This document shows, in pieces, positions 27,015 through 36,018 of a stretch of DNA of 64,000 nt. The position numbers and the translations under genes are program-made. The notes under the pieces are model-generated. The model saw only the letters and a list, made by a program, of their open reading frames with translations. It had not been told where the DNA came from and ran no database searches. Source of the stretch: RHKX01 sp963826475 (lineage in GTDB: Bacteria > Actinomycetota > Thermoleophilia > Solirubrobacterales > 70-9); NCBI GenBank assembly GCA_963826475.1, contig CAWGXC010000002.1, forward strand, positions 124,001 through 188,000. Direction: 5' to 3'. Within the stretch, counting starts at the first letter, position 1; the number at the start of each line of letters is the position of its first letter.

Positions 27015-27703
27015 GGCCCGGCGCGCCATCGACGCGCTCGGTGATCGCCGCGATCCTCGCCAAGGACCTGCGGGTCGAGCTGCGGACGCTGCAATCCGTG
27101 CCGGCGATGGTCCTGTTCTCGACCACGATCTACGTGATCTTCCGCTTCGGCCTCGACCGCACGCGGCTCGCGGGGGGGCTCGCTGCCGGCGTCCTCCTCG
27201 TCACGGTCCTCTTCGCGGCACTGCTGGCGATCAACCGGCTCTTCGTCGCCGAGCGCGAGCAGGGTGGCTTCGAGGCGATCCGCCTCGCCCCGGTCGATGG
27301 GACCGCGCTGTTCTTCGCCAAGGCCGCCGCGCTGCTCGTCTACCTCGCCGCGCTCGAGATCGTCGCCCTGCCGATCTTCTGGCTCTTCTTCCTCGACGGG
27401 GGCAGCGGCCTGCCCGCCTTCCTCCCGATCCTGCTCCTCCTCGACCTCGGGTTGGCGGTCACGGGCGCGCTGATCTCGCCGATGGCCACGAATTCGAACG
27501 CCCGCGACCTGATCGGCCCACTGATCCTGTTGCCGCTCCTGATTCCTCCGATGATCGCCGCGAGCGCCGCCGGCGAGCAACTCCTGGCTGCGGGAGGGCC
27601 TTCATACGATCGCTACTGGACCTGGCTCGGAACGCTCGGCTTGTACGATTCCATCTTCCTGCTGATCGGTTGGGCCGTGTTCGACTTCCTGCTCGAAGAC
27701 TGA
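27011..27703 (+). CDS. ccmB: Heme exporter permease subunit CcmB
   Basis: A 230-residue membrane subunit of the CcmAB transporter. Helices include MVLFSTTIYVIFRFGL, LAAGVLLVTVLFAALLAI, LLVYLAALEIVALPIFWLFF, LLLLDLGLAVTGALIS, LLPLLIPPMIAASA and IFLLIGWAVFDFLL. The cytoplasmic AEREQGGFEAIRLAPVD and the ISPMATNSNARDLIGPLILLP stretch match the CcmB family block. The ATG overlaps the ccmA stop, so the two subunits are coupled in translation. Length is normal. Confidence 0.93.
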   Translation: MRPGAPSTRSVIAAILAKDLRVELRTLQSVPAMVLFSTTIYVIFRFGLDRTRLAGGLAAGVLLVTVLFAALLAINRLFVAEREQGGFEAIRLAPVDGTALFFAKAAALLVYLAALEIVALPIFWLFFLDGGSGLPAFLPILLLLDLGLAVTGALISPMATNSNARDLIGPLILLPLLIPPMIAASAAGEQLLAAGGPSYDRYWTWLGTLGLYDSIFLLIGWAVFDFLLED

Positions 27704-27737
27704 TCGGAATGCACCTCGCCCGCGCATCGTCAACCGG

Positions 27738-28484
27738 ATGAAAAAGCCAAATCTGCGCACACTCGCTCTGCTCACCACCCTCCTGATCGGGGGCGGTTTC
27801 GCGCTTGTCTTCTTCTACGCCCCCAACGAGGCCGACCAGGGCTTCATCCAGAAGATCTTCTACCTGCACGTCCCGCTTGCGATCGTTGCGCTCGGCGGAT
27901 TCATCGTCGGCGGGATCCACGCGATCCGTCACCTGCGGACCGGGGACCCGATCCACGACGCGCGCTCCTACGTCTCGATCCACGCTTCGGTCATCTTCGG
28001 CGTCGCCGTCCTGATCACCGGCTCGATCTGGGCCAAGGCCTCCTGGGGCCGCTGGTGGGTCTGGGACGAGCCGACGCTGGTCAGCTTCCTGATCGTCTTC
28101 CTGCTCTACGCGACCTACTACCCGCTGCGCTACGCGATCGAGGACCGCGAGCGGCAGGCGCGTTACGCGTCGGTCTTCGCGATCACGGCCGGTGCCTTCG
28201 TCCCGCTCAACTTCATGGCGGTCAGGGCGGCGCAGTCGCTCGTCCATCCCCGCACGTTCGGCACCGTCGACGGCGGGCTGCCCGGCGACATGTGGCTGAC
28301 GTTCGTCGTCTGCTTCGCCGGGATCGCCGCGCTGTGGCTCCTGCTGGTCGGCTTCGAGCTGACCGCAAAGCGCACGTCGGCGCAGATCTCCCGCCTGCGC
28401 CGGGCGCTGGACGGAACATCGACTCCCGCGGCCGGCGTCGGCACCCGGATCGCCCCCGGCACCGCGGGCGGCGGCAACATCTGA
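27738..28484 (+). CDS. ccmC: Heme-handling membrane protein CcmC
   Basis: CcmC brings heme to CcmE on the outer face of the membrane. The 248-residue product has six helices and the tryptophan-rich WGRWWVWDEPTLVS motif of the heme-handling protein family, plus IFYLHVPLAI with the first conserved His and VHPRTFGTVDGG with the second. The start is ATG 27738 (MKKPNLRTLALL). Its stop overlaps the next ATG as TGATG. The C-terminus is extended by a soluble, Thr/Gly-rich tail. Related CcsA proteins are longer, so CcmC is the better name. Confidence 0.93.
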   Translation: MKKPNLRTLALLTTLLIGGGFALVFFYAPNEADQGFIQKIFYLHVPLAIVALGGFIVGGIHAIRHLRTGDPIHDARSYVSIHASVIFGVAVLITGSIWAKASWGRWWVWDEPTLVSFLIVFLLYATYYPLRYAIEDRERQARYASVFAITAGAFVPLNFMAVRAAQSLVHPRTFGTVDGGLPGDMWLTFVVCFAGIAALWLLLVGFELTAKRTSAQISRLRRALDGTSTPAAGVGTRIAPGTAGGGNI

Positions 28485-28693
28485 TGCCGGCGCTTCCCCT
28501 GGACGAGGCGGGCAAGTACGTCGCGGCGGCCTACATCGTCTTCGTCCTGCTGCTGGTGATCTACGTCGGGATCATGGCCGCGAAGCTGAACCGGATATCG
28601 CGCGATCTGGAGGAACTTGCGGAGCTCGCCGAGGGCCGGCAGGCCGTAGCGAACGCCGAGACCCGTGAGAGCGCCACCGAGGTAGGCGTGTGA
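28484..28693 (+). CDS. CcmD-like small membrane protein
   Basis: A 69-residue protein with one membrane helix (YVAAAYIVFVLLLVIYVGIMAA) and a charged cytoplasmic C-terminal helix (LNRISRDLEELAELAEGR). The size, single helix and position right after ccmC fit CcmD, the small partner that holds CcmC and CcmAB together for release of holo-CcmE. The ATG overlaps the ccmC stop (TGATG), and its own stop shares bases with the hemA start (GTGTGA). Sequence alone is too short for a sure family call. Confidence 0.7.
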   Translation: MPALPLDEAGKYVAAAYIVFVLLLVIYVGIMAAKLNRISRDLEELAELAEGRQAVANAETRESATEVGV

Positions 28694-30030
28694 GCGAGCT
28701 CTTCGCACTGGGGATCTCCCACAAGACCGCGCCACTCGAGCTGCGTGAGCGGCTCGCCCTGACCGAGGGCCGCGCCGCCGGCGTGCTCAGTGACCTGCGC
28801 GCCTCCGAGCAGATCAGCGAGGCGGCGGCGATCTCCACCTGCAACAGGACGGAGCTCTACCTCGTCGTCTCCGATCCGGTCGAGGCGGAGAACGTCGCCC
28901 TCACCGCCCTGTCCAGGCAGGCGGGCATCCGCCCGACCGAGCTGGTCGAGAGCCTCTACTCCCACCACGGGATCGAGGCCGCCAAGCACCTCTTCCGGGT
29001 CGCCGCCGGGCTCGATTCGATGATCGTCGGTGAGGCCGAGATCCAGGGGCAGGTCAAGCGCGCCTACGAGCTCGCGCTCGTCGAGGGTGCCACGGGGGCG
29101 ATCCTCAACCGCCTCTTCCGCGGCGCGCTCGCCGCCGGCAAGCGGGTTCGCAGCGAGACGGGCATCGGCGAGGGCGGGATCAGCGTCCCCTCCGCCGCCG
29201 TTGAGCTCGCGACCCGGACCCTTGGCGAGCTCACCGACCGCCAGGTGCTCCTGATCGGCGCCGGTGAGACCGCCGAGCTGACCGCCCGCGCCCTCGCCGC
29301 CCGCGGCGTCGACGCGGTCTTCGTCGCCAACCGCCGCTACGACCGGGCCATCGGCCTCGCCCAGCGATTCGGCGGGAGCGCGGTCCGCTTCGAGGACTTG
29401 CCCGCGCAGCTCGAGCGCGCCGACATCGTCGTCTCCTCAACCAACTCGCCGCACCACATCGTCGAGCGCGAGGAGCTCGAGCTGGTCGCCGCCGCCAGGT
29501 CGCATCGTCCCCTGCTGCTGATCGACCTCGCCGTTCCGCGCGACATCGATCCGGCCTGCCGCGAGGTCACCGGGGTGGTCGTGCGCGACGTCGACGACGT
29601 GCAGACCATCGCCGATCGCAACGCCAGCGGCCGCGAGGTGGAGTCACGCAGGGCCGAGCTTCTCGTCGCCGCCGAGCTCGCCCGGTTCGAGAGCTGGCTC
29701 GGGTCGCTGGAGGTGCTGCCGACGGTCGCGTCGCTGCGCGGTCGCGCCGATGAGATCGTCCGGCGTGTGCTCACGGAGAACGAGAATCGCTTCTCCGACC
29801 TCAACGAGAGGGATCGCAAGCGCGTCGAGTCCATGGCGCGTGCCGTCGCCAGCCGGATCCTCCACGAGCCGACGCTGCGCCTCAAGCGCGCCGCCGAGCA
29901 GGCTGACGCCTACCAACAGGTCGCCGCCCTGCGGGAGCTCTTCGGGCTTGACTCGACGACCGAGCCGGAGGGCACGGGCGCAGAGGTCACGCAGCTCCAC
30001 CTGCGGTCCGCCAAGAGCGACCAAGACTGA
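28690..30030 (+). CDS. hemA: Glutamyl-tRNA reductase
   Basis: The first step of the C5 pathway to 5-aminolevulinate: NADPH reduction of glutamyl-tRNA to glutamate-1-semialdehyde. The 446-residue product has the GISHKTAPLELRERL entry motif, the catalytic Cys in AISTCNRTELYLV, GLDSMIVGEAEIQGQVKRAY and the NADPH-binding VLLIGAGETAELTARAL, ending in a dimerisation domain. GTG 28690 overlaps the CcmD-like gene end. The next gene, hemC, begins four bases after this stop. The domain order is standard. Confidence 0.97.
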   Translation: MSELFALGISHKTAPLELRERLALTEGRAAGVLSDLRASEQISEAAAISTCNRTELYLVVSDPVEAENVALTALSRQAGIRPTELVESLYSHHGIEAAKHLFRVAAGLDSMIVGEAEIQGQVKRAYELALVEGATGAILNRLFRGALAAGKRVRSETGIGEGGISVPSAAVELATRTLGELTDRQVLLIGAGETAELTARALAARGVDAVFVANRRYDRAIGLAQRFGGSAVRFEDLPAQLERADIVVSSTNSPHHIVEREELELVAAARSHRPLLLIDLAVPRDIDPACREVTGVVVRDVDDVQTIADRNASGREVESRRAELLVAAELARFESWLGSLEVLPTVASLRGRADEIVRRVLTENENRFSDLNERDRKRVESMARAVASRILHEPTLRLKRAAEQADAYQQVAALRELFGLDSTTEPEGTGAEVTQLHLRSAKSDQD

Positions 30031-30034
30031 GCCC

Positions 30035-30949
30035 GTGAGCCCGGTGCGGATCGGCACGCGCGGCAGCGCGCTCGCGCTGACGCAGGCGCGGACCGTCGCC
30101 GATGCGATCGGGGCAGCCGAGCTGGTGCCGATCAGGACGACCGGGGACGAAGGGTCCCCGGCCGCGGCCACCGCCGCCGCGCTCGACGACAAGTCACGGT
30201 TCGTCCGCGAGATCGAACGTGCGCTTCTCGACGGTGAGATCGAGCTCGCCGTGCACAGTGCCAAGGACCTTCCCGGCGAGCTGCCCGATGGCCTCGGACT
30301 GGTCGGCGTACCCGTCCGGGAGGACCCCGCCGACGCGTGGATCGGGGCCGGGGGGTCCCTCGCTGAGATTCCGCCTGGGGCCCGGGTCGGCACGGCCAGC
30401 CTGCGGCGACGCTCGCAGTTGCTCGCCCTGCGACCCGACCTCGAGATCGTCGAGTTGCGCGGAAACGTCGACACGCGGATCCGCCGACTGCGCGAGCGCG
30501 AGCTCGACGGGATCGTGCTCGCGGCCGCCGGGCTCCAGCGGCTCGGCCGGGCCGCTGAGATCTCCTTCCGGTTCTCACTCGACGAGCTGACGCCCGCCCC
30601 CGGGCAGGGCTCGCTTGCGCTGGAGGCGCGCGCTGACGACCTGGACTCCGCCGAGAGCGCCGCGCAGATCACCGATCGCGAGGCGCTGGTCGAGCTGACC
30701 GCCGAGCGTGCCGCGGTCGCCGGTTTGGAGGCGAGCTGCGACACGCCCGTCGGCGTTTGCGCCCGCCACGTCGACGGAGTGCTGGTGGTCCGCGGATACG
30801 CGGGGTTGCCGGATGGCAGCGAGCACGTGAGCGAGCGCATCGAGGGCGATCCCGCCCAACCGGTGGCGCTCGGCGATGCGCTGGTGGAGCGGATGAGCGC
30901 CGCTGGAGCCCGGGAGCTGCTGAGCAGGGCCGAGGAGATGAGCGCGTGA
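30035..30949 (+). CDS. hemC: Porphobilinogen deaminase
   Basis: Polymerises four porphobilinogens into hydroxymethylbilane. The 304-residue product starts VSPVRIGTRGSALALTQA at GTG 30035, with the family block AVHSAKDLP, VGTASLRRRSQLLALRP, VELRGNVDTRIRRL and APGQGSLALEAR. The dipyrromethane cofactor Cys is in LEASCDTPVG. A GTG at 30044 would give a start three residues shorter. Start four bases past the hemA stop and GTGA overlap with the next gene show close coupling. Confidence 0.95.
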   Translation: MSPVRIGTRGSALALTQARTVADAIGAAELVPIRTTGDEGSPAAATAAALDDKSRFVREIERALLDGEIELAVHSAKDLPGELPDGLGLVGVPVREDPADAWIGAGGSLAEIPPGARVGTASLRRRSQLLALRPDLEIVELRGNVDTRIRRLRERELDGIVLAAAGLQRLGRAAEISFRFSLDELTPAPGQGSLALEARADDLDSAESAAQITDREALVELTAERAAVAGLEASCDTPVGVCARHVDGVLVVRGYAGLPDGSEHVSERIEGDPAQPVALGDALVERMSAAGARELLSRAEEMSA

Positions 30950-32475
30950 GCGAGCCGCCCCCGCCACAGCGGCCCGGGGCCCGCCCCGGCGTGGCGTACC
31001 TGGTCGGCGCCGGACCCGGCGATCCCGGTCTGATGACCGCGCGCTCGCTCGAGCTGATCGCGACCGCCGACGCGATCCTCTACGACCGCCTGATCCCGGG
31101 CGGCGCCCTCGATGGCGCCCGCGCCGAGGCCGAGCTGATCTACGTCGGCAAGGCGCCCGGCGCCGTGGCCATGGAGCAAGCCGAGACCGAGCGCGTGATG
31201 AGCGAGATCGCGCTCTCCGGCCGCTCGGTGGTTCGCCTCAAGGGCGGGGACCCGTTCGTCTTCGGCCGGGGCGGTGAGGAGGCGGAGACGCTTCGGGCCG
31301 CCGGCGTCCCGTTCGAGATCGTCCCGGGCGTGACCGCCGGGATCGCCGCCCCCGCTTACGCCGGGATCCCCGTGACTCACCGCGACGACGCCTCCGCCGT
31401 CGCGTTCGTCACCGGTCACGAGGATCCCGCCAAGCCGGAATCCGCGATCGATTGGCCCGCGCTGGCCTCGTTCCCGGGAACGCTCGTCCTCTACATGGGG
31501 GTCAAGAACCTGCCGAACATCGCCGAGCGCCTGATCGCCGCCGGCCGCGATCCCGCCGAGCCGGCGGCGGCCATCGAGCGGGGAACGCATCCCGGCCAGC
31601 GGACCGTCGTCGCGACCGTCGAGACCCTGCCGGCGGCCGTGGCGGAGGCGGGCCTCGGCGCTCCGGCGATTCTCCTCTTCGGTGCAGTGGCAGCCCGTCG
31701 GGAGAAGATCGGGTGGCTCGAGCGCAGGCCGCTGCACGGCAAGCGGATCGTCGTCACCCGCGCCCGCGCACAGGCGAGCGGCCTCGCGGGCACGCTGCGC
31801 GGTCTCGGCGCCGAGGTCGTCGAGCTGCCGGCGATCAGGATCGAGCCCCGGATCGACACGCCTGAGGTCACCGCGATGGTCGAGAACCTCCACACCTACG
31901 CGCTCGTCTGCCTGACGAGCCCCAACGGCGCCGAGCTGCTTCTCCAGGCGATGGCCGCGCGCGGCTTCGACGGCCGCGCTCTCGCCAACGCGACGATCGC
32001 CGCGATCGGCCCGGGGACCGCTCGTACCTTGCGGGGTCTCGGCCTGATCCCCGACATCGTCCCGCCCCGCTCCATCGCCGAGTCCCTGGTCGAGTCGTTG
32101 CGCGAGGTCGAGGTGGGCGAGCGCCCGGTTCTGATCGCGCGGGCCGCCGAGGCGCGGGACGTTCTCCCGGAGGCGCTGCGCGAGCGCGGCGCCCTCGTCG
32201 ACGTGGTCCCCCTCTATGAGACGGTCCGTGACCCCTCCGGGGAGGCCGAGGTGGAACGCGCCAGGGCCGCCGATTACCTCACGTTCACCTCCTCCTCGAC
32301 GGTCCGCTACTTCGCCGAGACCGTCGGTCCGGACTTCGACTCCGACGCCCGGGTGGTCTCGATCGGTCCGGTGACGAGCGGAACGATCCGTGAGCTCGGC
32401 TTCGAGGTCGACGTCGAGGCGGAGCGCCACGACCCCGACGGCTTGGTCGAGGCACTGCTCGCCGACGTGAAGTGA
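30946..32475 (+). CDS. cobA-hemD: Fused uroporphyrinogen-III C-methyltransferase / uroporphyrinogen-III synthase
   Basis: A 509-residue two-domain enzyme. The N-terminal half is the SAM methyltransferase: YLVGAGPGDPGLMTARS, YVGKAPG, VVRLKGGDPFVFGRGGEE and GIPVTHRDDASAVAFVTGHE, which makes precorrin-2 for siroheme or B12. From about residue 260 (GKRIVVTRARAQASG) the rest is uroporphyrinogen-III synthase, with LTSPNGAELLLQAM, AIGPGTARTLRGLG and TFTSSSTVRYFAE. GTG 30946 overlaps the hemC stop. Such CobA-HemD fusions are known in Gram-positive bacteria. It puts the ring-closing step and the branch to siroheme on one chain. Confidence 0.93.
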   Translation: MSEPPPPQRPGARPGVAYLVGAGPGDPGLMTARSLELIATADAILYDRLIPGGALDGARAEAELIYVGKAPGAVAMEQAETERVMSEIALSGRSVVRLKGGDPFVFGRGGEEAETLRAAGVPFEIVPGVTAGIAAPAYAGIPVTHRDDASAVAFVTGHEDPAKPESAIDWPALASFPGTLVLYMGVKNLPNIAERLIAAGRDPAEPAAAIERGTHPGQRTVVATVETLPAAVAEAGLGAPAILLFGAVAARREKIGWLERRPLHGKRIVVTRARAQASGLAGTLRGLGAEVVELPAIRIEPRIDTPEVTAMVENLHTYALVCLTSPNGAELLLQAMAARGFDGRALANATIAAIGPGTARTLRGLGLIPDIVPPRSIAESLVESLREVEVGERPVLIARAAEARDVLPEALRERGALVDVVPLYETVRDPSGEAEVERARAADYLTFTSSSTVRYFAETVGPDFDSDARVVSIGPVTSGTIRELGFEVDVEAERHDPDGLVEALLADVK

Positions 32476-32516
32476 AGCCGAGGATCCTCTCGGAGTTACC
32501 TTTAGAGTCCCCCCGG

Positions 32517-33329
32517 ATGGGACTGCCAATCACGTTCCTGAGCGACTACGGGATGTCGGACAACTTCGCCGGCATCTGCCGGGCCGTGATCGCTCGAATC
32601 GCGCCCGCCACCGTCGTCATCGACATCACCCACGGGATCGGCCGACACGACGTGCGCGAAGGGGCCTCGGTGCTGGCCGACACCGTCCCGTTCGCGCCGA
32701 TCGGGGTTCACCTAGCGATCGTCGATCCGGGTGTCGGCGGCGACCGGCGACCGGTCGCCGTCCGTACCCTCACCGGCGGTCACCTCCTCGTCGGGCCCGA
32801 CAACGGGCTGTTGCCGCCCGCGATCGACCTGCTGGGCGGCGCAGCCGAGGCCGTCGACATCAGCAGCTCTCCGTTCCGTCTCGAACCGGCCTCTCCCACC
32901 TTCCATGGCCGCGACATCTTCGCTCCCGTCGCCGCAAACCTCGCAACCGGTGCGACCCTCGCGGACGTGGGCGTCGCGATCGATCCCACGACCCTCGAGC
33001 GCAGGCCCGTCACGCCTCCACGGCTCGAGCAGTTGCGGGCGTTCGCGCATGCCGATCGGATCGATGGCTTCGGCAACATCTCGCTCAACCTCGGACCCGA
33101 CGATCTGATCGGCCACCCGCTGGCGCACGCGGGCCGTGTTTCGGTCGGGTCGCGCAGCCGACGCCGCACGGCCATTCGAGCGGCGACGTTCGAGGCGGTC
33201 GCCGACGGCGCGTTTCTCTTCTACGAGGACGCCTCCGGCCGGATGGCCATCGCGGTCAACCGCGGCGACGCGAGCGAGGTCCTCGATGTGCGCCCGGGCG
33301 ACGTGATCGAGCTGGAACCGGCCCCTTGA
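32517..33329 (+). CDS. SAM hydroxide adenosyltransferase (DUF62 family)
   Basis: About 270 residues. The pattern ITFLSDYGMSDNFAGICRAV, VVIDITHGIGRHDVREGA, VDPGVGGDRRPVAVRT and PTFHGRDIFAPVAANLATG contains the Asp, Arg and His residues of the DUF62/SAM hydroxide adenosyltransferase family, which turns SAM into adenosine and methionine and is related to fluorinases and chlorinases. The C-terminal domain has RIDGFGNISLNL and RGDASEVLDVRPGD. The start is uncertain: ATG 32517 is chosen, but GTG 32472 would overlap the cobA-hemD stop as GTGA, matching the local habit. Its place amid SAM-using tetrapyrrole genes may matter. Confidence 0.85.
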   Translation: MGLPITFLSDYGMSDNFAGICRAVIARIAPATVVIDITHGIGRHDVREGASVLADTVPFAPIGVHLAIVDPGVGGDRRPVAVRTLTGGHLLVGPDNGLLPPAIDLLGGAAEAVDISSSPFRLEPASPTFHGRDIFAPVAANLATGATLADVGVAIDPTTLERRPVTPPRLEQLRAFAHADRIDGFGNISLNLGPDDLIGHPLAHAGRVSVGSRSRRRTAIRAATFEAVADGAFLFYEDASGRMAIAVNRGDASEVLDVRPGDVIELEPAP

Positions 33330-34060
33330 ATCCGGTCGGGGTCGGTCCTCGCTTCGGCACGCCCCATCACCATTACGCGGAGACCGACTCGACGAACCTC
33401 CGCGCCCGCGAACTGGCGATCGGAGGAGCCGCCTCCGGCACCGTCGTCACCGCCGATGAGCAGTCGACCGGCCGCGGTCGTCACGGCCGCGTCTGGTCGG
33501 CGCCGGCAGGGGCCGCGCTGCTCTACTCGGCCATCCTGCGCCCCCTCGATCTGAGGCACTTGCTGTTGCCCCTCGCCGTCCCGATCGCGGTCTGCGAGGC
33601 GTGCGAGTCGCTTGCGCCGGTCCACCCTCGGATCAAGTGGCCCAACGACATCTGGGTCGGGGAGCGAAAGCTGGCGGGAATCCTGATCGAGGCGCGGCCC
33701 CCGGACTGGGCCGTGATCGGCGTCGGCGTCAACGTGTCGATCGCGCCCGATGAGTTTCCGGACGACCTGCGCTGGCCGGCGACCTCGCTCGGCCACAGCA
33801 CATCGCCCTCCGCATTACGGGAGGCGCTCGACCGGGCGCTGGAGCGCTGGGTCGAGGCCGATGGGGCGAAGGTCCGGGAGCAATTCGAGGCGCGCGACGT
33901 GCTGCTCGGCCGGCGGATCAGCTGGGAAGGCGGCGCCGATGCGGGTGACCACTCCGGTCAGGCCGAGGGCATCGACGAACGGGGGAACCTGCGCGTTCGC
34001 AGCGCCGACGGCGAGCTGCACTCGCTCGGCTCGGGCGAGGTCAGCCTGCGGCTGGACTGA
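33326..34060 (+). CDS. birA: Biotin-protein ligase
   Basis: Attaches biotin to the acetyl-CoA carboxylase carrier protein. The 244-residue product has the HYAETDSTNLRARELA entry, the biotinyl-AMP loop STGRGRHGRVWSAPAG, the catalytic IKWPNDIWVGERKLAGILIE and VIGVGVNVS, with a short C-terminal SH3-like domain. No DNA-binding N-terminal domain is present, so it is not a BirA-type repressor. The start is a TTG at 33326 overlapping the previous stop as TTGA; no other start codon lies near. The last 20 bases overlap the convergent GGDEF-EAL gene. Confidence 0.93.
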   Translation: MNPVGVGPRFGTPHHHYAETDSTNLRARELAIGGAASGTVVTADEQSTGRGRHGRVWSAPAGAALLYSAILRPLDLRHLLLPLAVPIAVCEACESLAPVHPRIKWPNDIWVGERKLAGILIEARPPDWAVIGVGVNVSIAPDEFPDDLRWPATSLGHSTSPSALREALDRALERWVEADGAKVREQFEARDVLLGRRISWEGGADAGDHSGQAEGIDERGNLRVRSADGELHSLGSGEVSLRLD

Positions 34061-35807
34061 GGGACTCGGCAGCGACGGTGCGCTCGGCTTGCGCCGCGGC
34101 TGAGACGTCGGGCCACGGTGCCCCCGGCCGGGCGAGGAGGAAGCCCTGCACCAGGGGGACGCCGGCGGAGCGGATCTCGGCGAGCTCGGCCTCGGTCTCG
34201 ACGCCCTCGGCGACGAGCAGGCCCCCGGTGCTGCGGGCGTAGCCGGCGAGCACCCGGACGAGGGAGGCCAGGGCGGGCTCGTGGTCGAGCCCGCTGACGA
34301 GCGCTCGATCGAGCTTCAGATAAGCGGGCTGGAGGACGGCGAGCTGGCCGAGACCTGAGTATCCGGCGCCGATGTCGTCAACCGCGAACAGGACACCTCG
34401 GCCCCGCAGCGCGCTGGTCGCCTGTTCGACGTCTGCACCCTGGCGCACCAGGGCCTCCTCGGTGACCTCGACGATCAACCGGCTGAGGTCGTCCTGCTCG
34501 GCGAAGAGCTCGAGCGAGCGTGGGTCGGCCAGAAGCGGCGCGGAGAGGTTGACGCTGAGGCGTGTCCCCTGCGGCAAGCTGGGGACCAGCTCCAAGGCGG
34601 CTCGCAGGCAGGCGAGCTCGAGCTCGCCTCGCATGCCGAACTCCTCCGCCAGGGCGAACCACTGCAGCGGCCCCTGGTTCGCTTCGGTTGAGAATCGGGC
34701 CAGCGCCTCGTAGGCGTGTGGTCGCCCGATCCCGATGTCCACGATCGGCTGCACGACCATCGTGATGCCCTCGCCGGTGCAGAGACGCTCCAACGCGGAC
34801 CGCGCTCCCGTGGCGCCATCGGAGAGCTGCAGGCCCTGGTAGGGGACGGTGATGCCCCGCTCGCCGCTGCGCTTGGCGACCCGGAGGGCGACGTCCGCAC
34901 CGGCCAGGAGCGACTCGGCGTCGGAGCCGTCGAGCGGGCAGAGGGCGTAGCCGGCGCGCGCTCGCGGCGCAAACCTGCTCGACGCCCCTTCGATCGTCTT
35001 CAGCAATCGCTCAGCGAGCGCGGCTGGATCCCGGGAGTGAGCGAATACCCCGAATTCGTCCCCGCCGACGCGGCCGAGCAGGTCATTGGGCCGCAGTTCG
35101 CCCTCGAGCGCGCGTGCAACGTCCACCAGCAGCGCGTCGCCCACCGCGTTGCCGTGACGCTTGTTGACGGCACCGAATTGATCGATGTCGACGACGATGA
35201 GGGACGCGGGCTTGTCCAGGGAGGCCTGAGCCGCACGCAGGTCGACCCGAGCGCGGAGGGCCGAGCGCGAGAGCAGGCCGGTGAGCTCATCGTGGTCAGC
35301 TGCAAAGCGCGCTTTGGCGAGCAGCTCCGAGGTCTCTCGAGAGATCCGCCCGGTGGCGAGCAGGAGCGCGATCGACGCAGCGGCGAGACCGATTCGCTCC
35401 CCATCGACCCCCTCGGTGATCAGCGGGGTCAGCAGCGCTCCGACGATCAGAAACCTGCCGATGCCGCCGACGCGCCCGCCGCGCGCGAGGACCCCGGTGG
35501 CAGCGGCGACGAGCCAGAGCAGGGTGATCGCGCTGATCTCCCCGCCGCTCCAGGCGACGATCGAGACGGCCGCGAGGCACGAGAAGCTCTCCTCGAAGGC
35601 GAGCCAGCGCGCGTGATGGACGAGGCTTTCGATCGCTCCGGTGATCCCGATCACCGCGAGGCCGACGGCCGCAGGGAAGGGGTGGGCGACTGCTGATGGG
35701 TCGAGAAGGAGGATCAGGAAGCCGAGCCCCGCAACTGCGATCCGCACATGGGCGGCATATCGCCGCGCCCGGGCGACTTCCGCTGTCGGCTCGGCTACGC
35801 GCTTCAT
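34041..35807 (-). CDS. Membrane GGDEF-EAL protein
   Basis: A 588-residue cyclic-di-GMP protein. The first 160 residues hold about six membrane helices (VAGLGFLILLLDPSAVA, AAVGLAVIGITGAIESLV, ITLLWLVAAATGVLA and others) like a MASE sensor. The GGDEF domain has an intact RVGGDEFGVF, preceded by DHDELTGLLSRSALRA. The EAL domain has QPIVDI, YEALARF, VNLSAPLL, EVTEEAL, VDDIGAGYSGL and EGVETEAEL, so the metal-binding residues are mostly kept; the DDFGTGYSS loop is altered. It could make or break cyclic-di-GMP. It converges on birA with a 20-base overlap. Confidence 0.92.
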   Translation of the reverse strand: MKRVAEPTAEVARARRYAAHVRIAVAGLGFLILLLDPSAVAHPFPAAVGLAVIGITGAIESLVHHARWLAFEESFSCLAAVSIVAWSGGEISAITLLWLVAAATGVLARGGRVGGIGRFLIVGALLTPLITEGVDGERIGLAAASIALLLATGRISRETSELLAKARFAADHDELTGLLSRSALRARVDLRAAQASLDKPASLIVVDIDQFGAVNKRHGNAVGDALLVDVARALEGELRPNDLLGRVGGDEFGVFAHSRDPAALAERLLKTIEGASSRFAPRARAGYALCPLDGSDAESLLAGADVALRVAKRSGERGITVPYQGLQLSDGATGARSALERLCTGEGITMVVQPIVDIGIGRPHAYEALARFSTEANQGPLQWFALAEEFGMRGELELACLRAALELVPSLPQGTRLSVNLSAPLLADPRSLELFAEQDDLSRLIVEVTEEALVRQGADVEQATSALRGRGVLFAVDDIGAGYSGLGQLAVLQPAYLKLDRALVSGLDHEPALASLVRVLAGYARSTGGLLVAEGVETEAELAEIRSAGVPLVQGFLLARPGAPWPDVSAAAQAERTVAAESLSPAAG

Positions 35808-36018
35808 CTGGTTGTGATCGGCAGGAAGGCCGCTCGCATTGAGCGCGGCGGACAGCGGGACGCCGATGAGGCGAGATCGGATAGAAACCAGATGGGGGTT
35901 GAAGACGAGCCGTCCGCAATCCCGCCTCAGCCGACCGTTCCGGAGGGAGCGGCGCGGCGCTACGAGAGGCAGGCGTGTCGGACGGGCATCTCAGGCAGGT
36001 ATCAATCGAAAGGGAGAG

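Noticed and set aside
29644..32529. Leftward open frame of about 960 codons
   Set aside because: Antisense to hemA, hemC and cobA-hemD, which are certain; composition is that of an opposite-strand shadow.
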